NCBI GenBank assembly: GCA_946534895.1
Contig: CAMNDE010000027.1
Span: 1 to 40,654, forward strand
Origin: UBA2943 sp946534895
GTDB lineage: Bacteria; Bacillota; Clostridia; Christensenellales; Aristaeellaceae
DNA: 40,654 bases
Direction of reading: 5' to 3'
Part shown: positions 25,837 to 33,344 of the stretch, in pieces
How the letters are laid out: every line of letters starts with the position of its first letter
Position numbering within the stretch: position 1 is the first letter of the stretch
Notes under the pieces: generated by a model
What the model saw: only the letters and a program-made list of their open reading frames with translations
What the model was told of the DNA's origin: nothing
The model's database searches: none
Position numbers and translations under genes: made by a program

Positions 25837-26583
25837 ATGTCCAGACTTGGAGATCTGCTCCGCACTGAACGTCTTCGCCAGAAAATGACCCCGAAGCAGG
25901 TGGCCAGAAAATGCGGGGTCAGCGAGAGCTATATCATTGCCGTGGAAAACGGCACCCGCATCATTCAGGACGAACAGGCCCGGCGTATTCTCAAGAAAAT
26001 CGGTCTCACCCAGCAGACCGAAGCAGACTTTTCCCTGGATGATATTGCTGCCACGGTGGATCTTGCCCAGGTTCAGCCCACCATGGCCAAGACCATCCAG
26101 AAAAAGGCCGAACCCCGTCCCAGGGAAGCCGAAAAGGTCGCGTCCACGGAACCCGATGCTTCTTCAGAGGGCGTAACCGGCAGCGTATGGCTGGATGCGC
26201 TTCAAAGCGTACTGAAGAATGTCCCGGTCATGAACGCTGTGCTCAAGCCAGTGGACCATCGTCTGCTGCCCATTCTGCAGGGCCGGATTGAAGGTGCCGC
26301 GCCCGAAAAGGTGTTCTACTTTCTGGTGCCGGATGATTCCATGCGCGGCTTCCGGATCCACAGCGGCGATCTCGCCCTGATCGTGCCGGCCCAGAGTCCC
26401 ATTGACGGGGCCATCATGCTGGTGGAATACCAGACGCACCGCAGTCTGCGCAAGATCCGCAAGCAGGATGCAGCCACCGTGCTTCTGCAGAGCTTTGACC
26501 GGGAATACGACGCCGTTGCGCTTCCCGTTCATGAAGTCACCTTCCTTGGCAGAGCCGCGAAAATCGAATTCGAGCTTCCGTAA
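25837..26583 (+). CDS. Cro/CI-type regulator with LexA/S24-like C-terminal domain
   Basis: This is a 248-residue DNA-binding protein. Residues 5-58 form a Cro/CI-type helix-turn-helix (RLRQKMTPKQVARKCGVSES). A charged linker (about 75-112) joins it to a C-terminal domain. There YFLVPDDSMRGFRIHSGDLA (161-180) resembles the serine region of S24/LexA peptidases, with Ser168. The strand expected to carry the catalytic lysine reads HRSLRKI (201-207), where arginine 205 seems to occupy the lysine position, so self-cleavage is uncertain. There is no transmembrane segment. The start at 25837 has a GAGGAGG site. It is probably cotranscribed with the nucleotidyltransferase-like gene. Its targets are unknown, and this is not an ordinary LexA. 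Confidence 0.8.
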   Translation: MSRLGDLLRTERLRQKMTPKQVARKCGVSESYIIAVENGTRIIQDEQARRILKKIGLTQQTEADFSLDDIAATVDLAQVQPTMAKTIQKKAEPRPREAEKVASTEPDASSEGVTGSVWLDALQSVLKNVPVMNAVLKPVDHRLLPILQGRIEGAAPEKVFYFLVPDDSMRGFRIHSGDLALIVPAQSPIDGAIMLVEYQTHRSLRKIRKQDAATVLLQSFDREYDAVALPVHEVTFLGRAAKIEFELP

Positions 26584-26596
26584 TACCGGCTCATAA

Positions 26597-26639
26597 AAAG
26601 CAGGCAGAGAAAGGGAAAAACCTTTTCTCTGCCTGCTTT
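26597..26639. terminator. Bidirectional terminator between regulator and secreted-protein genes
   Basis: A 19-bp stem (26597-26615 with 26621-26639, one wobble pair) and A5 loop lie between convergent genes. Short A and T runs at the base suit both directions. Confidence 0.85.
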
Positions 26640-26640
26640 G

Positions 26641-27246
26641 TCATTTGCGTATCTCCACCGGATTTGCTTCCTCGAGCTTTCCCAGCTCCTGCCCTTCACC
26701 GCCGGCCTTCCTGTAAAGATCCGCCACGTTTTTCGCCGCTGCGGAAATATCCTGAATCTCACCGGTTACGCTTTCACCAAGCTGAAACTGCAGCGGCCTG
26801 TTCCCGAGGCCCGCAAGGTCTTTCAGAAGTCCCCGGCCGTTTCCTACCAGCAAGAGCGTATAGTCTTCATAGTAGGTCATGTCGTACTCGTCGATCGAAA
26901 AGCCCGGGGATGTGAACACATAGGCATGTCCGCCGGCCTTGATGATCACTTCTTCCGCATAGACCTCTTCATCTGTTTCCACGCACAGCATAAGCCGCGG
27001 TACAATGCAGTCACCCATATCCGCATATTCCACCAGATCGAGATACGCGCATATCTCCCTGCCTTCACCATCAATCCGTCCAAAGAACGGCTGAGTGCCG
27101 AACCGGTAGACCGTGTCCACACCGTTGGCATCCAGCGAAACCGCCATTCCATCCGCTGCTTCCAGCATATCCCTGTTCAGTTCCTCGGCAGGCGAAATAC
27201 ACGGCAGAAGCATCATCACCAGCATACAGCAAAGCATACGTTTCAC
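26641..27246 (-). CDS. Secreted protein of unknown function
   Basis: This is a 201-residue protein with an N-terminal signal sequence (KRMLCCMLVMMLLPCISPAEE) and no other membrane segment. The mature part is acidic and probably beta-rich (for example YVFTSPGFSIDEYDMTYYED). I recognise no family. The start is uncertain. A GTG at 27246 gives a normal signal peptide, with AAGGA four bases upstream and a stronger AAAGGAG a little further away. An ATG at 27318 would add 24 residues before the hydrophobic stretch and is also in frame. It stands alone, convergent with the regulator gene and divergent from the structured-RNA locus. Confidence 0.62.
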   Translation of the reverse strand: MKRMLCCMLVMMLLPCISPAEELNRDMLEAADGMAVSLDANGVDTVYRFGTQPFFGRIDGEGREICAYLDLVEYADMGDCIVPRLMLCVETDEEVYAEEVIIKAGGHAYVFTSPGFSIDEYDMTYYEDYTLLLVGNGRGLLKDLAGLGNRPLQFQLGESVTGEIQDISAAAKNVADLYRKAGGEGQELGKLEEANPVEIRK

Positions 27247-27434
27247 GGAATCCTTCACAGCTCCTTTCCAGGCAGATCCGTCCGCCAGCATTTCAGGAGC
27301 AGTTCGACAGCCCGGCATGGTTTCCTGCTTCCCGCTGCATATTCAGCGGCGGCCGGCTGCACATGTTTGTCATCCCAAACCAGTATTTTCTTGATTTTTT
27401 GATAGATTTTTAAGAAATGTATGCTCTATTCTTC
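27247..27434. other. AT-rich intergenic stretch
   Basis: The part from about 27380 to 27470 is distinctly AT-rich compared with the neighbouring genes. It should contain the promoter of the secreted-protein gene (minus strand), but no clear -35/-10 pair was found for it. I see no gene here. Confidence 0.5.
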
Positions 27435-27464
27435 TTGACGTTTTGTTTAGTTTGAGTCTATAAT
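27435..27464 (+). promoter_or_regulatory. Promoter of the structured RNA and zinc-ribbon gene
   Basis: TTGACG (27435-27440), an 18-bp spacer, and a perfect TATAAT (27459-27464). Transcription would begin near 27471, where the closing helix of the RNA starts. Confidence 0.78.
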
Positions 27465-27470
27465 ATGCGC

Positions 27471-27695
27471 GGTTGATTTCTTCGGGTCTGTGGTTGAAAG
27501 CCGATGCCAGTCGCAGGCAAAACGGTCCACGTAATCCGTTCAAAGTAACGGGGAGCATGGTGCGGTCTAGATGTAAGTCCGTCCGGTTTTTACCGAGAGA
27601 AGTGCGTGAGGGCGCTGATGCGTTGAGCTACCTTCCAGGCGGCGTGTGTGGGGACAAAAACCAGGTCAGCCGAAGCGGTCACCTAATATATTTTT
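27471..27695 (+). ncRNA. Candidate structured non-coding RNA or structured leader
   Basis: Its two ends can pair. CTTCGG (27480-27485) pairs with CCGAAG (27670-27675), TGGTT (27491-27495) with AACCA (27659-27663), and CTG (27488-27490) with CAG (27667-27669). The outer segment GGT/GA at 27471-27476 pairs with TC/ACC at 27679-27683. Inside are small hairpins, for example 27584-27595 (CGGT/ACCG) and 27521-27540 (AACGG/CCGTT). An AATATATTTTT tract follows the closing helix and ends at 27695, sixteen bases before the next ATG. No coding frame explains the region. It matches none of the common riboswitch consensus motifs I can recall. The raiA-motif class, of similar length with paired ends, is a candidate that I cannot confirm. 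Confidence 0.6.
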
Positions 27696-27710
27696 GGGGG
27701 TTTCCTTACC

Positions 27711-27995
27711 ATGTACGAAGACAAAACGCTGGTTTGCAAAGATTGTGGCGCTGAATTCGTGTTCACTGCCGGTGAGCAGGAATTTTACGCAGAGAAAGGC
27801 TTCCAGAACGAGCCCACCCGCTGCAAGGCCTGCCGCGATGCCCGTAAAGCCAGCCGTCCCGCCGCCGGTGCTCCTCGCGAGATGCATGATGCCATCTGCG
27901 CCAACTGCGGCAAGCCCACTCAGGTTCCTTTCATTCCCCGCGAGGATCGTCCCGTATACTGCAGCGAATGCTATGCAGCCATCAGACGCGGCTGA
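27711..27995 (+). CDS. Small zinc-ribbon protein (CxxC-x17-CxxC)
   Basis: This is a 94-residue protein with four CxxC knuckles, at Cys9/12, Cys38/41, Cys63/66 and Cys84/87. The last two are separated by exactly 17 residues, matching the CxxC-x17-CxxC domain. The N-terminal half resembles the 'probable zinc-ribbon' family. Each half should bind one zinc ion. A basic central linker (RKASRPAAGAPR) suggests nucleic-acid or ribosome contact, but this is inference. The start has only a G5 ribosome site 10 bases upstream. The gene follows the candidate structured RNA at 27471-27695, whose 3' hairpin could control read-through. It ends in a strong terminator. Confidence 0.88.
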   Translation: MYEDKTLVCKDCGAEFVFTAGEQEFYAEKGFQNEPTRCKACRDARKASRPAAGAPREMHDAICANCGKPTQVPFIPREDRPVYCSECYAAIRRG

Positions 27996-28014
27996 TTGAA
28001 TATGAGACCGACCC

Positions 28015-28040
28015 GGACTGCTTCGGCAGTCCTTTTTTTT
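28015..28040 (+). terminator. Intrinsic terminator of the zinc-ribbon gene
   Basis: A GGACTGC/GCAGTCC stem with a TTCG tetraloop (28015-28032) is followed by eight T residues: a textbook terminator. Confidence 0.95.
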
Positions 28041-28042
28041 AC

Positions 28043-28071
28043 TTGAATAAAGCACGCAAAACAACTATAAT
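28043..28071 (+). promoter_or_regulatory. Promoter of the glnS-gltX operon
   Basis: TTGAAT (28043-28048), a 17-bp spacer, and perfect TATAAT (28066-28071). The leader of about 46 nt is too short for a T-box. Confidence 0.82.
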
Positions 28072-28084
28072 TTTACGCGTGCTT
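28050..28084. promoter_or_regulatory. Inverted repeat flanking the glnS -10 element
   Basis: AAGCACGC (28050-28057) and GCGTGCTT (28077-28084) are perfect inverted repeats of 8 bp. One arm lies in the promoter spacer and the other at about +1. The position suits a repressor operator, but it could be chance. Confidence 0.4.
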
Positions 28085-28123
28085 CTGCACAGATTCAGAC
28101 AATTCCAGGAGGGAATTCCACTT

Positions 28124-29821
28124 ATGGAAGAAAACAGCGTACGCTCCAATTTTATCTGGGATGCCATTGACGAAGACCTTGCCGCCGGTGTCTATACCGA
28201 AGTTCACACCCGTTTCCCTCCGGAACCCAACGGCTACATGCACATCGGACACTGCAAGGCACTGATCACCAATTTCCTGACAGCGGAAAAGTACGGCGGA
28301 AAGTGCAATCTCCGTTTTGATGACACCAACCCCGCCAAGGAAGACATGGAATATGTCCGGGCGATTGAAAAGGACATTCACTGGCTCGGCTTTCACTGGA
28401 CCGGCGGATTGTACTATGCCTCGGATTACTATGACAAGTGCTACGAAATCGCCGAGGACTGGATCCGGCGCGGCCTGGCCTATGTGGATGAACTGAGCAA
28501 GGATGAAATGCGCGCATACCGCGGCACCCTGACGGAGCCCGGCAAGAACAGTCCGTGGCGCGACCGTCCCTGGGAGGAAAGCCTGGATCTATTCCGCCGG
28601 ATGCGCAACGGCGAATTCGAGGAAGGATCCCGCGTGCTCCGCGCCAAGATCGACATGGCAAGCCCCAATATCGTCATGCGCGATCCGACGCTGTACCGCA
28701 TCCTCTACAAGGAACACTGGCGTACCGGGAATACATGGTGCATCTATCCCATGTATGATTTTGCGCATCCCATCGGCGACGCCATGGAGGGCATTTCCCA
28801 TTCCCTCTGTTCCCTTGAGTATGAAATTCATCGTCCCCTGTATAACTGGGTCGTGGAAAAGGCGGCCAATCTTCTGCCCGCACATCCGAGACAGATTGAG
28901 TTTGCCCGCCTGAATCTCACCCAGACGGTCATGAGCAAGCGCTATCTGCGTGCTCTGGTGGAAGGCGGCTATGTGTCCGGCTGGGATGATCCCAGAATGC
29001 CCACGCTGTCCGCCATGCGCCGCAGGGGCTACACACCGGAAGCCATCCGTGCCTTTGTAGCCGAGATCGGCCTGAGCAAGGCGGACTCCGTCGTCGACTA
29101 TGCGCTGCTTGAGCACTTTGTCCGTGATGATCTGGGCGGCCGGGCACCGAGAGTGATGGCCGTGCTGAATCCCCTGAAAGTCGTGCTCACCAACTGGCCC
29201 GAAAATGAAACGCGTGAAATCGAGCTGGAGAATCATCCGGATCATCCGGAATGGGGCAAGCGCACCCTCACCTTCTCCAGGGAAATCTACGTGGAGCGCG
29301 ATGACTTCATGGAAGTGCCCGCCAAGAAGTACTTCCGCCTCTATCCCGGCAATGAAGTGCGCCTGAAGGGTGCCTATATCATCCGGTGCGACGAGTGCAT
29401 CAAGGATGAAAACGGGCTTGTCACCGAGCTCCGCTGCACAGTGGACCTGGATTCCGCCAGCGGTACACCCGGTGCTGAACGCAAGGTCAAGGGTACGCTC
29501 CACTGGGTCAGCGCTGCCGACTGTGTCCCGATTGAGGCCCGCCTCTATGAGCCCCTTCTCTCCGAAACCGTGGAGGAGGAAACCGAAGAGGAAGAGGAAA
29601 CTGTCCGCGACAAGAAGGACTTCATTTCCCGCCTGAATCCGGACAGCAAAAAAGTCCTGCACGGCTTTGCCGAAAAATGCACGGTGGATGCCGAGGAAGG
29701 CAAAACCTTCCAGTTCCTGCGCAACGGATACTTCTGCAAGGATCCGGATTCCACGCCGGAAATGCCTGTTTTCAACCGCACCGTGGGTCTCAAGGACACC
29801 TGGGCCAAGATTTCCAAGTAA
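28124..29821 (+). CDS. glnS: Glutaminyl-tRNA synthetase
   Basis: GlnRS charges tRNA-Gln directly with glutamine. The 565-residue protein has the class I catalytic domain with FPPEPNGYMHIGH (HIGH at 40-43) and the KMSKS-type loop VMSKR (269-273). The anticodon-binding beta-barrels follow; an acidic run (EEETEEEEE) sits near residue 485. Start 28124 is chosen for its AGGAGGG site and match to the family N-terminus; the frame extends to 27968 but through the upstream terminator. Most Bacillota lack GlnRS and use GatCAB amidation, so this gene probably reached the lineage by horizontal transfer. It is cotranscribed with gltX, 21 bases downstream. Confidence 0.97.
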   Translation: MEENSVRSNFIWDAIDEDLAAGVYTEVHTRFPPEPNGYMHIGHCKALITNFLTAEKYGGKCNLRFDDTNPAKEDMEYVRAIEKDIHWLGFHWTGGLYYASDYYDKCYEIAEDWIRRGLAYVDELSKDEMRAYRGTLTEPGKNSPWRDRPWEESLDLFRRMRNGEFEEGSRVLRAKIDMASPNIVMRDPTLYRILYKEHWRTGNTWCIYPMYDFAHPIGDAMEGISHSLCSLEYEIHRPLYNWVVEKAANLLPAHPRQIEFARLNLTQTVMSKRYLRALVEGGYVSGWDDPRMPTLSAMRRRGYTPEAIRAFVAEIGLSKADSVVDYALLEHFVRDDLGGRAPRVMAVLNPLKVVLTNWPENETREIELENHPDHPEWGKRTLTFSREIYVERDDFMEVPAKKYFRLYPGNEVRLKGAYIIRCDECIKDENGLVTELRCTVDLDSASGTPGAERKVKGTLHWVSAADCVPIEARLYEPLLSETVEEETEEEEETVRDKKDFISRLNPDSKKVLHGFAEKCTVDAEEGKTFQFLRNGYFCKDPDSTPEMPVFNRTVGLKDTWAKISK

Positions 29822-29842
29822 CTTTTGGAGGTTTGTTACATC

Positions 29843-31297
29843 ATGACTGTTCGCACACGTTTTGCTCCCAGTCCCACCGGCTTTCTGCATCTCGGCGGCC
29901 TGCGGAGCGCGCTTTACGGCTATCTTTTTGCCAGGCAGAATCACGGTTCCTTCATCCTCCGCATCGAGGACACAGACCAGGAACGGTATGTGGAGGGCGC
30001 AACCCAGGTCATCTATGATACGCTCCGTGACTGCGGCATGAACTGGGATGAAGGCCCGGATGTGGGCGGTGATTACGGCCCCTATATCCAGAGTGAACGG
30101 AAAGACCTGTATCTCCCCTATGCCAAGCAGCTGGTGGAATCCGGCCATGCCTACTACTGCTTCTGCACCAAGGAAGAACTGGAAGCACGCCGGCAGGCTG
30201 CGGAAGCCCGTGGTGAAGTGTTCAAATATGACAAACACTGTCTGAAACTGACCCGCGAGGAAGTCCAGGCAAAGCTGGACGCCGGTGTCCCCTATGTCAT
30301 CCGTCTGAACGCGCCCACCGAGGGCGAGTCCTCCTATCATGATGAAGTGTTCGGTGACATGACCTTCCCCAATGACTCCCTGGATGACATGGTGCTCATC
30401 AAGCAGGACGGCATGCCGACCTACAACTTTGCCAATGTCATTGACGATCATCTCATGGGGATCACCCATGTCATGCGCGGTATGGAATACCTCTCCTCCA
30501 CGCCCAAATACAATCTCCTCTACAATGCCTTCGGATGGGAAATCCCGAAGTATATCCATATGCCCCCGGTCATGCGGGATGAGCATCACAAGCTGTCCAA
30601 GCGCGACGGCGATGCCTATTATTCCGATTTCATCGCCAAGGGCTTTCTCTCCGAAGCCATCATCAACTATCTCGCGCTTGTGGGCTGGAATCCCGGCACG
30701 GATCAGGAATTCTTCACCATGGATGAACTGATCGAAGCCTTCGACATTCACCGGATCAACAAATCCCCCGGCATTTTTGATCCCAACAAGCTCGAATGGA
30801 TGAACAGCCAGTATGTGGCAAAGATGGATTTTGAGAAATATCTCGCCATGGCCACTCCCTGGTTCGATCAGGTCCTCGCCGGAAAAGGCATGGATTACCG
30901 CCGCCTTGCGGAACTCATGCAGAGCCGTACGGATATCTTCAGCCGTATCCCGGAAAAAATCAGTTTCCTTGCTGAGCTTCCCGATTACGACCTGGAGCTG
31001 TTCACGCATAAAAAAATGAAGAGCAACCCTGAAGTTGCCCGTACCGCACTGGATCTGTGCCTCCCGATCCTGGAGAGCATCCCGGAAAGCGAATGGACGG
31101 AAACCAACCTTCATGACCGGCTCATGGCCGCCATCGCGGAAAGCGGCATGAAGAACGGAGCTGTGCTCTGGCCTCTGCGCATCGCGCTTTCAGGCCTGGC
31201 CTCCACACCCGGCGGTGCCATGGAGATTGCCTATCTGCTGGGCCGCGCAGAAACCCTCAGACGCGTCCGCCTTGCCCAGGAAAAACTGAACGGTTAA
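29843..31297 (+). CDS. gltX: Glutamyl-tRNA synthetase
   Basis: GluRS attaches glutamate to tRNA-Glu. The 484-residue protein has the HIGH-type motif FLHLGG within RFAPSPTGFLHLGGLRSA (6-23), the RIEDTD segment, and the KMSKS-type motif HKLSKRDG with Lys250 and Lys253. The C-terminal anticodon-binding domain is present. The start is the ATG at 29843, with GGAGG 11 bases upstream; a TTG at 29825 is in frame but overlaps the ribosome site. Because glnS is present, this enzyme may be discriminating (charging only tRNA-Glu), but the sequence alone does not decide that. It forms an operon with glnS and ends at a hairpin. Confidence 0.97.
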   Translation: MTVRTRFAPSPTGFLHLGGLRSALYGYLFARQNHGSFILRIEDTDQERYVEGATQVIYDTLRDCGMNWDEGPDVGGDYGPYIQSERKDLYLPYAKQLVESGHAYYCFCTKEELEARRQAAEARGEVFKYDKHCLKLTREEVQAKLDAGVPYVIRLNAPTEGESSYHDEVFGDMTFPNDSLDDMVLIKQDGMPTYNFANVIDDHLMGITHVMRGMEYLSSTPKYNLLYNAFGWEIPKYIHMPPVMRDEHHKLSKRDGDAYYSDFIAKGFLSEAIINYLALVGWNPGTDQEFFTMDELIEAFDIHRINKSPGIFDPNKLEWMNSQYVAKMDFEKYLAMATPWFDQVLAGKGMDYRRLAELMQSRTDIFSRIPEKISFLAELPDYDLELFTHKKMKSNPEVARTALDLCLPILESIPESEWTETNLHDRLMAAIAESGMKNGAVLWPLRIALSGLASTPGGAMEIAYLLGRAETLRRVRLAQEKLNG

Positions 31298-31304
31298 TTC
31301 TATC

Positions 31305-31330
31305 AGGCGCGGACAATCGTCCGCGCCTTT
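31305..31330 (+). terminator. Hairpin after gltX
   Basis: An AGGCGCGGAC/GTCCGCGCCT stem (31305-31314 with 31319-31328) and AATC loop are followed by only two or three T residues. Termination may be partial, allowing read-through into the gene at 31348. Confidence 0.6.
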
Positions 31331-31347
31331 ATGGAAAGGAGACATTC

Positions 31348-32274
31348 ATGCCCAAGCGTATTGTTCTGTTCCTGCTTCTCTTCTGCCTGGCCTTTCCTGC
31401 CTGCCTTGGTGAAGCTGTTCAGGTCGACTCCCCGGATGAAATGCCGGAGGTGAATGCTGACGGGTTCCTGGAGTCCGGCAGTCCCGGATACTATTACATG
31501 GACCATGCATCCGGCATCTGGCTTTATACCGACGCAGACACCAGGCTGGAAATCACACGGCACCAGACAAAAAGCCCTGCGCTCACGTACTATACGGCTG
31601 AAATCCACTGCCGGCGTGGTACCAATCTGTTTACCGCCTCCTGGAACCAGGAAAAGCCCGGCCGTTCCAACGCCCTTCCGCAGGATATCGCAGTACGGGA
31701 CCGCGTCGTCTACGCCCAGAGCGGTGATTTCTATTCCTACCGTGTCAAAAATGACCGCTACCCCGGAATCATCATCCGTGATGGAAAAACGCTTTACAAG
31801 AAAACCTATTCAAAGTATGTGCACGCTGTTCCGAACCTCGCCACGCTGGCCCTGTTCGCCGCAGGACGTGCGGAAGTTCACGAATCCTTTGAGGTCTCCG
31901 CCAAGGAATTCCAGTCCCAGGGGGCGGAAAACGTCCTCGCTTTCGGTCCTATTCTGATCCGCGACGGAGAAATCCAGGATCTGAGCCACAAGGATTACAG
32001 CCATCAGGAACCGCGCAGCTGCCTTGGCATCGTGGACGACGGGCATTATATCGGCCTTCTGGTGGAAGGAAGGAAAAACCATTCCGAAGGTGCCACGCTG
32101 GAGGAATGCGCCGAGATTCTCTGGAATCTGGGCTGCAATGACGCCATTAACCTTGACGGCGGCAATACCAGCGCCATGCTGTTCATGGGGCAGAGCGTGC
32201 AGCTCAGCAACAGCGGCGGCGTGGATGTCAATGACCGCTCCATTCCCGATATTCTCTGTGCCGGCAGATACTGA
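31348..32274 (+). CDS. Secreted phosphodiester glycosidase family protein (NAGPA-like)
   Basis: This is a 308-residue exported protein. The signal peptide (about 1-21, VLFLLLFCLAFPACLG) is followed by an NAGPA-type domain, named after the mammalian enzyme that uncovers mannose-6-phosphate. The family pattern AINLDGGNTSAMLFMGQSV (about 264-282) is conserved and SNSGGVDVNDRSIPDILC follows. Related bacterial proteins act on cell-wall or exopolysaccharide phosphodiesters, but the substrate here is unknown. A GGAAAGGAG site precedes the start. It lies 50 bases after gltX, beyond a hairpin with a weak T-tract, and ends at a strong bidirectional terminator. Confidence 0.87.
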   Translation: MPKRIVLFLLLFCLAFPACLGEAVQVDSPDEMPEVNADGFLESGSPGYYYMDHASGIWLYTDADTRLEITRHQTKSPALTYYTAEIHCRRGTNLFTASWNQEKPGRSNALPQDIAVRDRVVYAQSGDFYSYRVKNDRYPGIIIRDGKTLYKKTYSKYVHAVPNLATLALFAAGRAEVHESFEVSAKEFQSQGAENVLAFGPILIRDGEIQDLSHKDYSHQEPRSCLGIVDDGHYIGLLVEGRKNHSEGATLEECAEILWNLGCNDAINLDGGNTSAMLFMGQSVQLSNSGGVDVNDRSIPDILCAGRY

Positions 32275-32297
32275 CTCGGATACCCGTAAAGAGACAT

Positions 32298-32330
32298 AAA
32301 AAAACGGAAGTTTTGCACTTCCGTTTTTTT
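32298..32330. terminator. Bidirectional terminator before the CD1247-type gene
   Basis: A 14-bp stem (32298-32311 with 32317-32330) contains A7 in one arm and T7 in the other, with a TTTGC loop. It serves the convergent genes on both strands. Confidence 0.93.
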
Positions 32331-32331
32331 G

Positions 32332-32763
32332 TCATAGTTTGGAACCGCAGCTCGGACATTTCCGGGCACGTGCATTCTGAATCTCTGTTCCGCAGACCGG
32401 ACACTTGCGGCGGCTGCTGTCATGCAGAAACAGAATGTCATTGTCCTCGTCATCGTCATCTTCTTCGATGTAGTCGTCCTCATCTTCCCCGTCGTCATAA
32501 TCATCCATGCCGTTCAACAGCGATGACAGAGTCGACGCAAGTCCAAGGCCGCTTTCGATGCCGTCCGTCTTGGATTCCACACGGGTAATGTCAGTTTCCG
32601 CCTCATCCAGCCGCTTTTCCAGCTCGTTAAGCCGCTTTTCCAGCATTTCCATGAGCTTGAGCATTTCGGTGAATACCTGATGCACATTCTCATGTCCATC
32701 AAAGTCCCCGGCCTTCATGAGTCCCTGAATATACCCGACGCGCTTGCTGATCTGATTGCTCAT
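32332..32763 (-). CDS. CD1247-type coiled-coil/zinc-ribbon protein
   Basis: This is a 143-residue protein of the CD1247 N-terminal-domain family, known from clostridia and uncharacterised. It begins with a conserved helical segment (VGYIQGLMKAG), followed by a coiled coil (about 30-66, LEKRLNELEKRLDEAE). A very acidic run covers about residues 87-109. The C-terminal zinc ribbon has Cys121/124 and Cys136/139 (CPVCG and CPSCG). There is no membrane segment. The start has a GAGAGGAG site. It lies 23 bases after efp on the same strand, so the two are probably cotranscribed; that link to translation is only contextual. Confidence 0.82.
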   Translation of the reverse strand: MSNQISKRVGYIQGLMKAGDFDGHENVHQVFTEMLKLMEMLEKRLNELEKRLDEAETDITRVESKTDGIESGLGLASTLSSLLNGMDDYDDGEDEDDYIEEDDDDEDNDILFLHDSSRRKCPVCGTEIQNARARKCPSCGSKL

Positions 32764-32786
32764 GCGCTTCTCCTCTCAGGGGACAA

Positions 32787-33344
32787 TCAGGCGCGCTCCA
32801 TGTATTCACCGGTGCGGGTATCAATACGGATCATGTCGCCGGTATTGATGAACAGCGGCACCTGCAGGCTGTAGCCGGTTTCCACGGTGGCAGGCTTGTA
32901 GGTATTGCTGGCGGTATCACCCTTGAATCCGGGCTCGGTATCCGTCACCTGAAGAGCCACAAAGTTGGGCGCTTCCACGGAGAAGGCGCTGCCCTTGAAG
33001 AAACGCACTGTCACATTGGTGCCTTCCTTCACGAAAGGAATGGCGTCTTCCACCTGTCCCTTGTTCAGAGGCAGCTGCTCGAAAGTGTCATTGTCCATAA
33101 AGTAGTACAGATCGCCATCGTTGTAAACATACTGCATTTCCTTGGTCTCAATGATCGCCTTGGGCATCTTGTCAGTGGGGTTGAAGCTGCGCTCCACCAC
33201 GGCACCGCTCATGACGTTCTTGATCTTGGTACGCACAAAGGCGGCACCCTTGCCGGGCTTCACGTGCTGGAAATCCACGATGGTCCATACGCCGCCGTCC
33301 CATTCTACGGTAAGGCCTTTTTTGAAATCGCCTGCTGTAATCAT
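32787..33344 (-). CDS. efp: Translation elongation factor P
   Basis: EF-P binds between the P and E sites of the ribosome and relieves stalling at consecutive prolines. The 185-residue protein has three beta-barrel domains. The tip loop VKPGKGAAFVR carries Lys32, the position modified in Bacillota such as Bacillus subtilis. The C-terminal pattern GYSLQVPLFINTGDMIRIDTRTGEYMER is diagnostic. The start at 33344 has GGAGG eight bases upstream; the frame extends to 33386 without a ribosome site. A promoter is proposed at 33471-33499. No modifying enzyme is in this window. Confidence 0.97.
   Translation of the reverse strand: MITAGDFKKGLTVEWDGGVWTIVDFQHVKPGKGAAFVRTKIKNVMSGAVVERSFNPTDKMPKAIIETKEMQYVYNDGDLYYFMDNDTFEQLPLNKGQVEDAIPFVKEGTNVTVRFFKGSAFSVEAPNFVALQVTDTEPGFKGDTASNTYKPATVETGYSLQVPLFINTGDMIRIDTRTGEYMERA

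Noticed and set aside
27661..27680. CCAGGTCAG segment resembling part of the bacterial SRP RNA
   Set aside because: The GGAA-type apical loop and the following AGCAGCC segment are missing, so the similarity is too short.
28072..28123. Possible T-box upstream of glnS
   Set aside because: The leader is only about 46 nt and lacks the T-box sequence and antiterminator.
28589..31114. Open frame of 841 codons antisense to glnS and gltX
   Set aside because: It lies wholly opposite two certain genes, has no ribosome site or recognisable family, and its length is explained by the codon bias of the sense strand.
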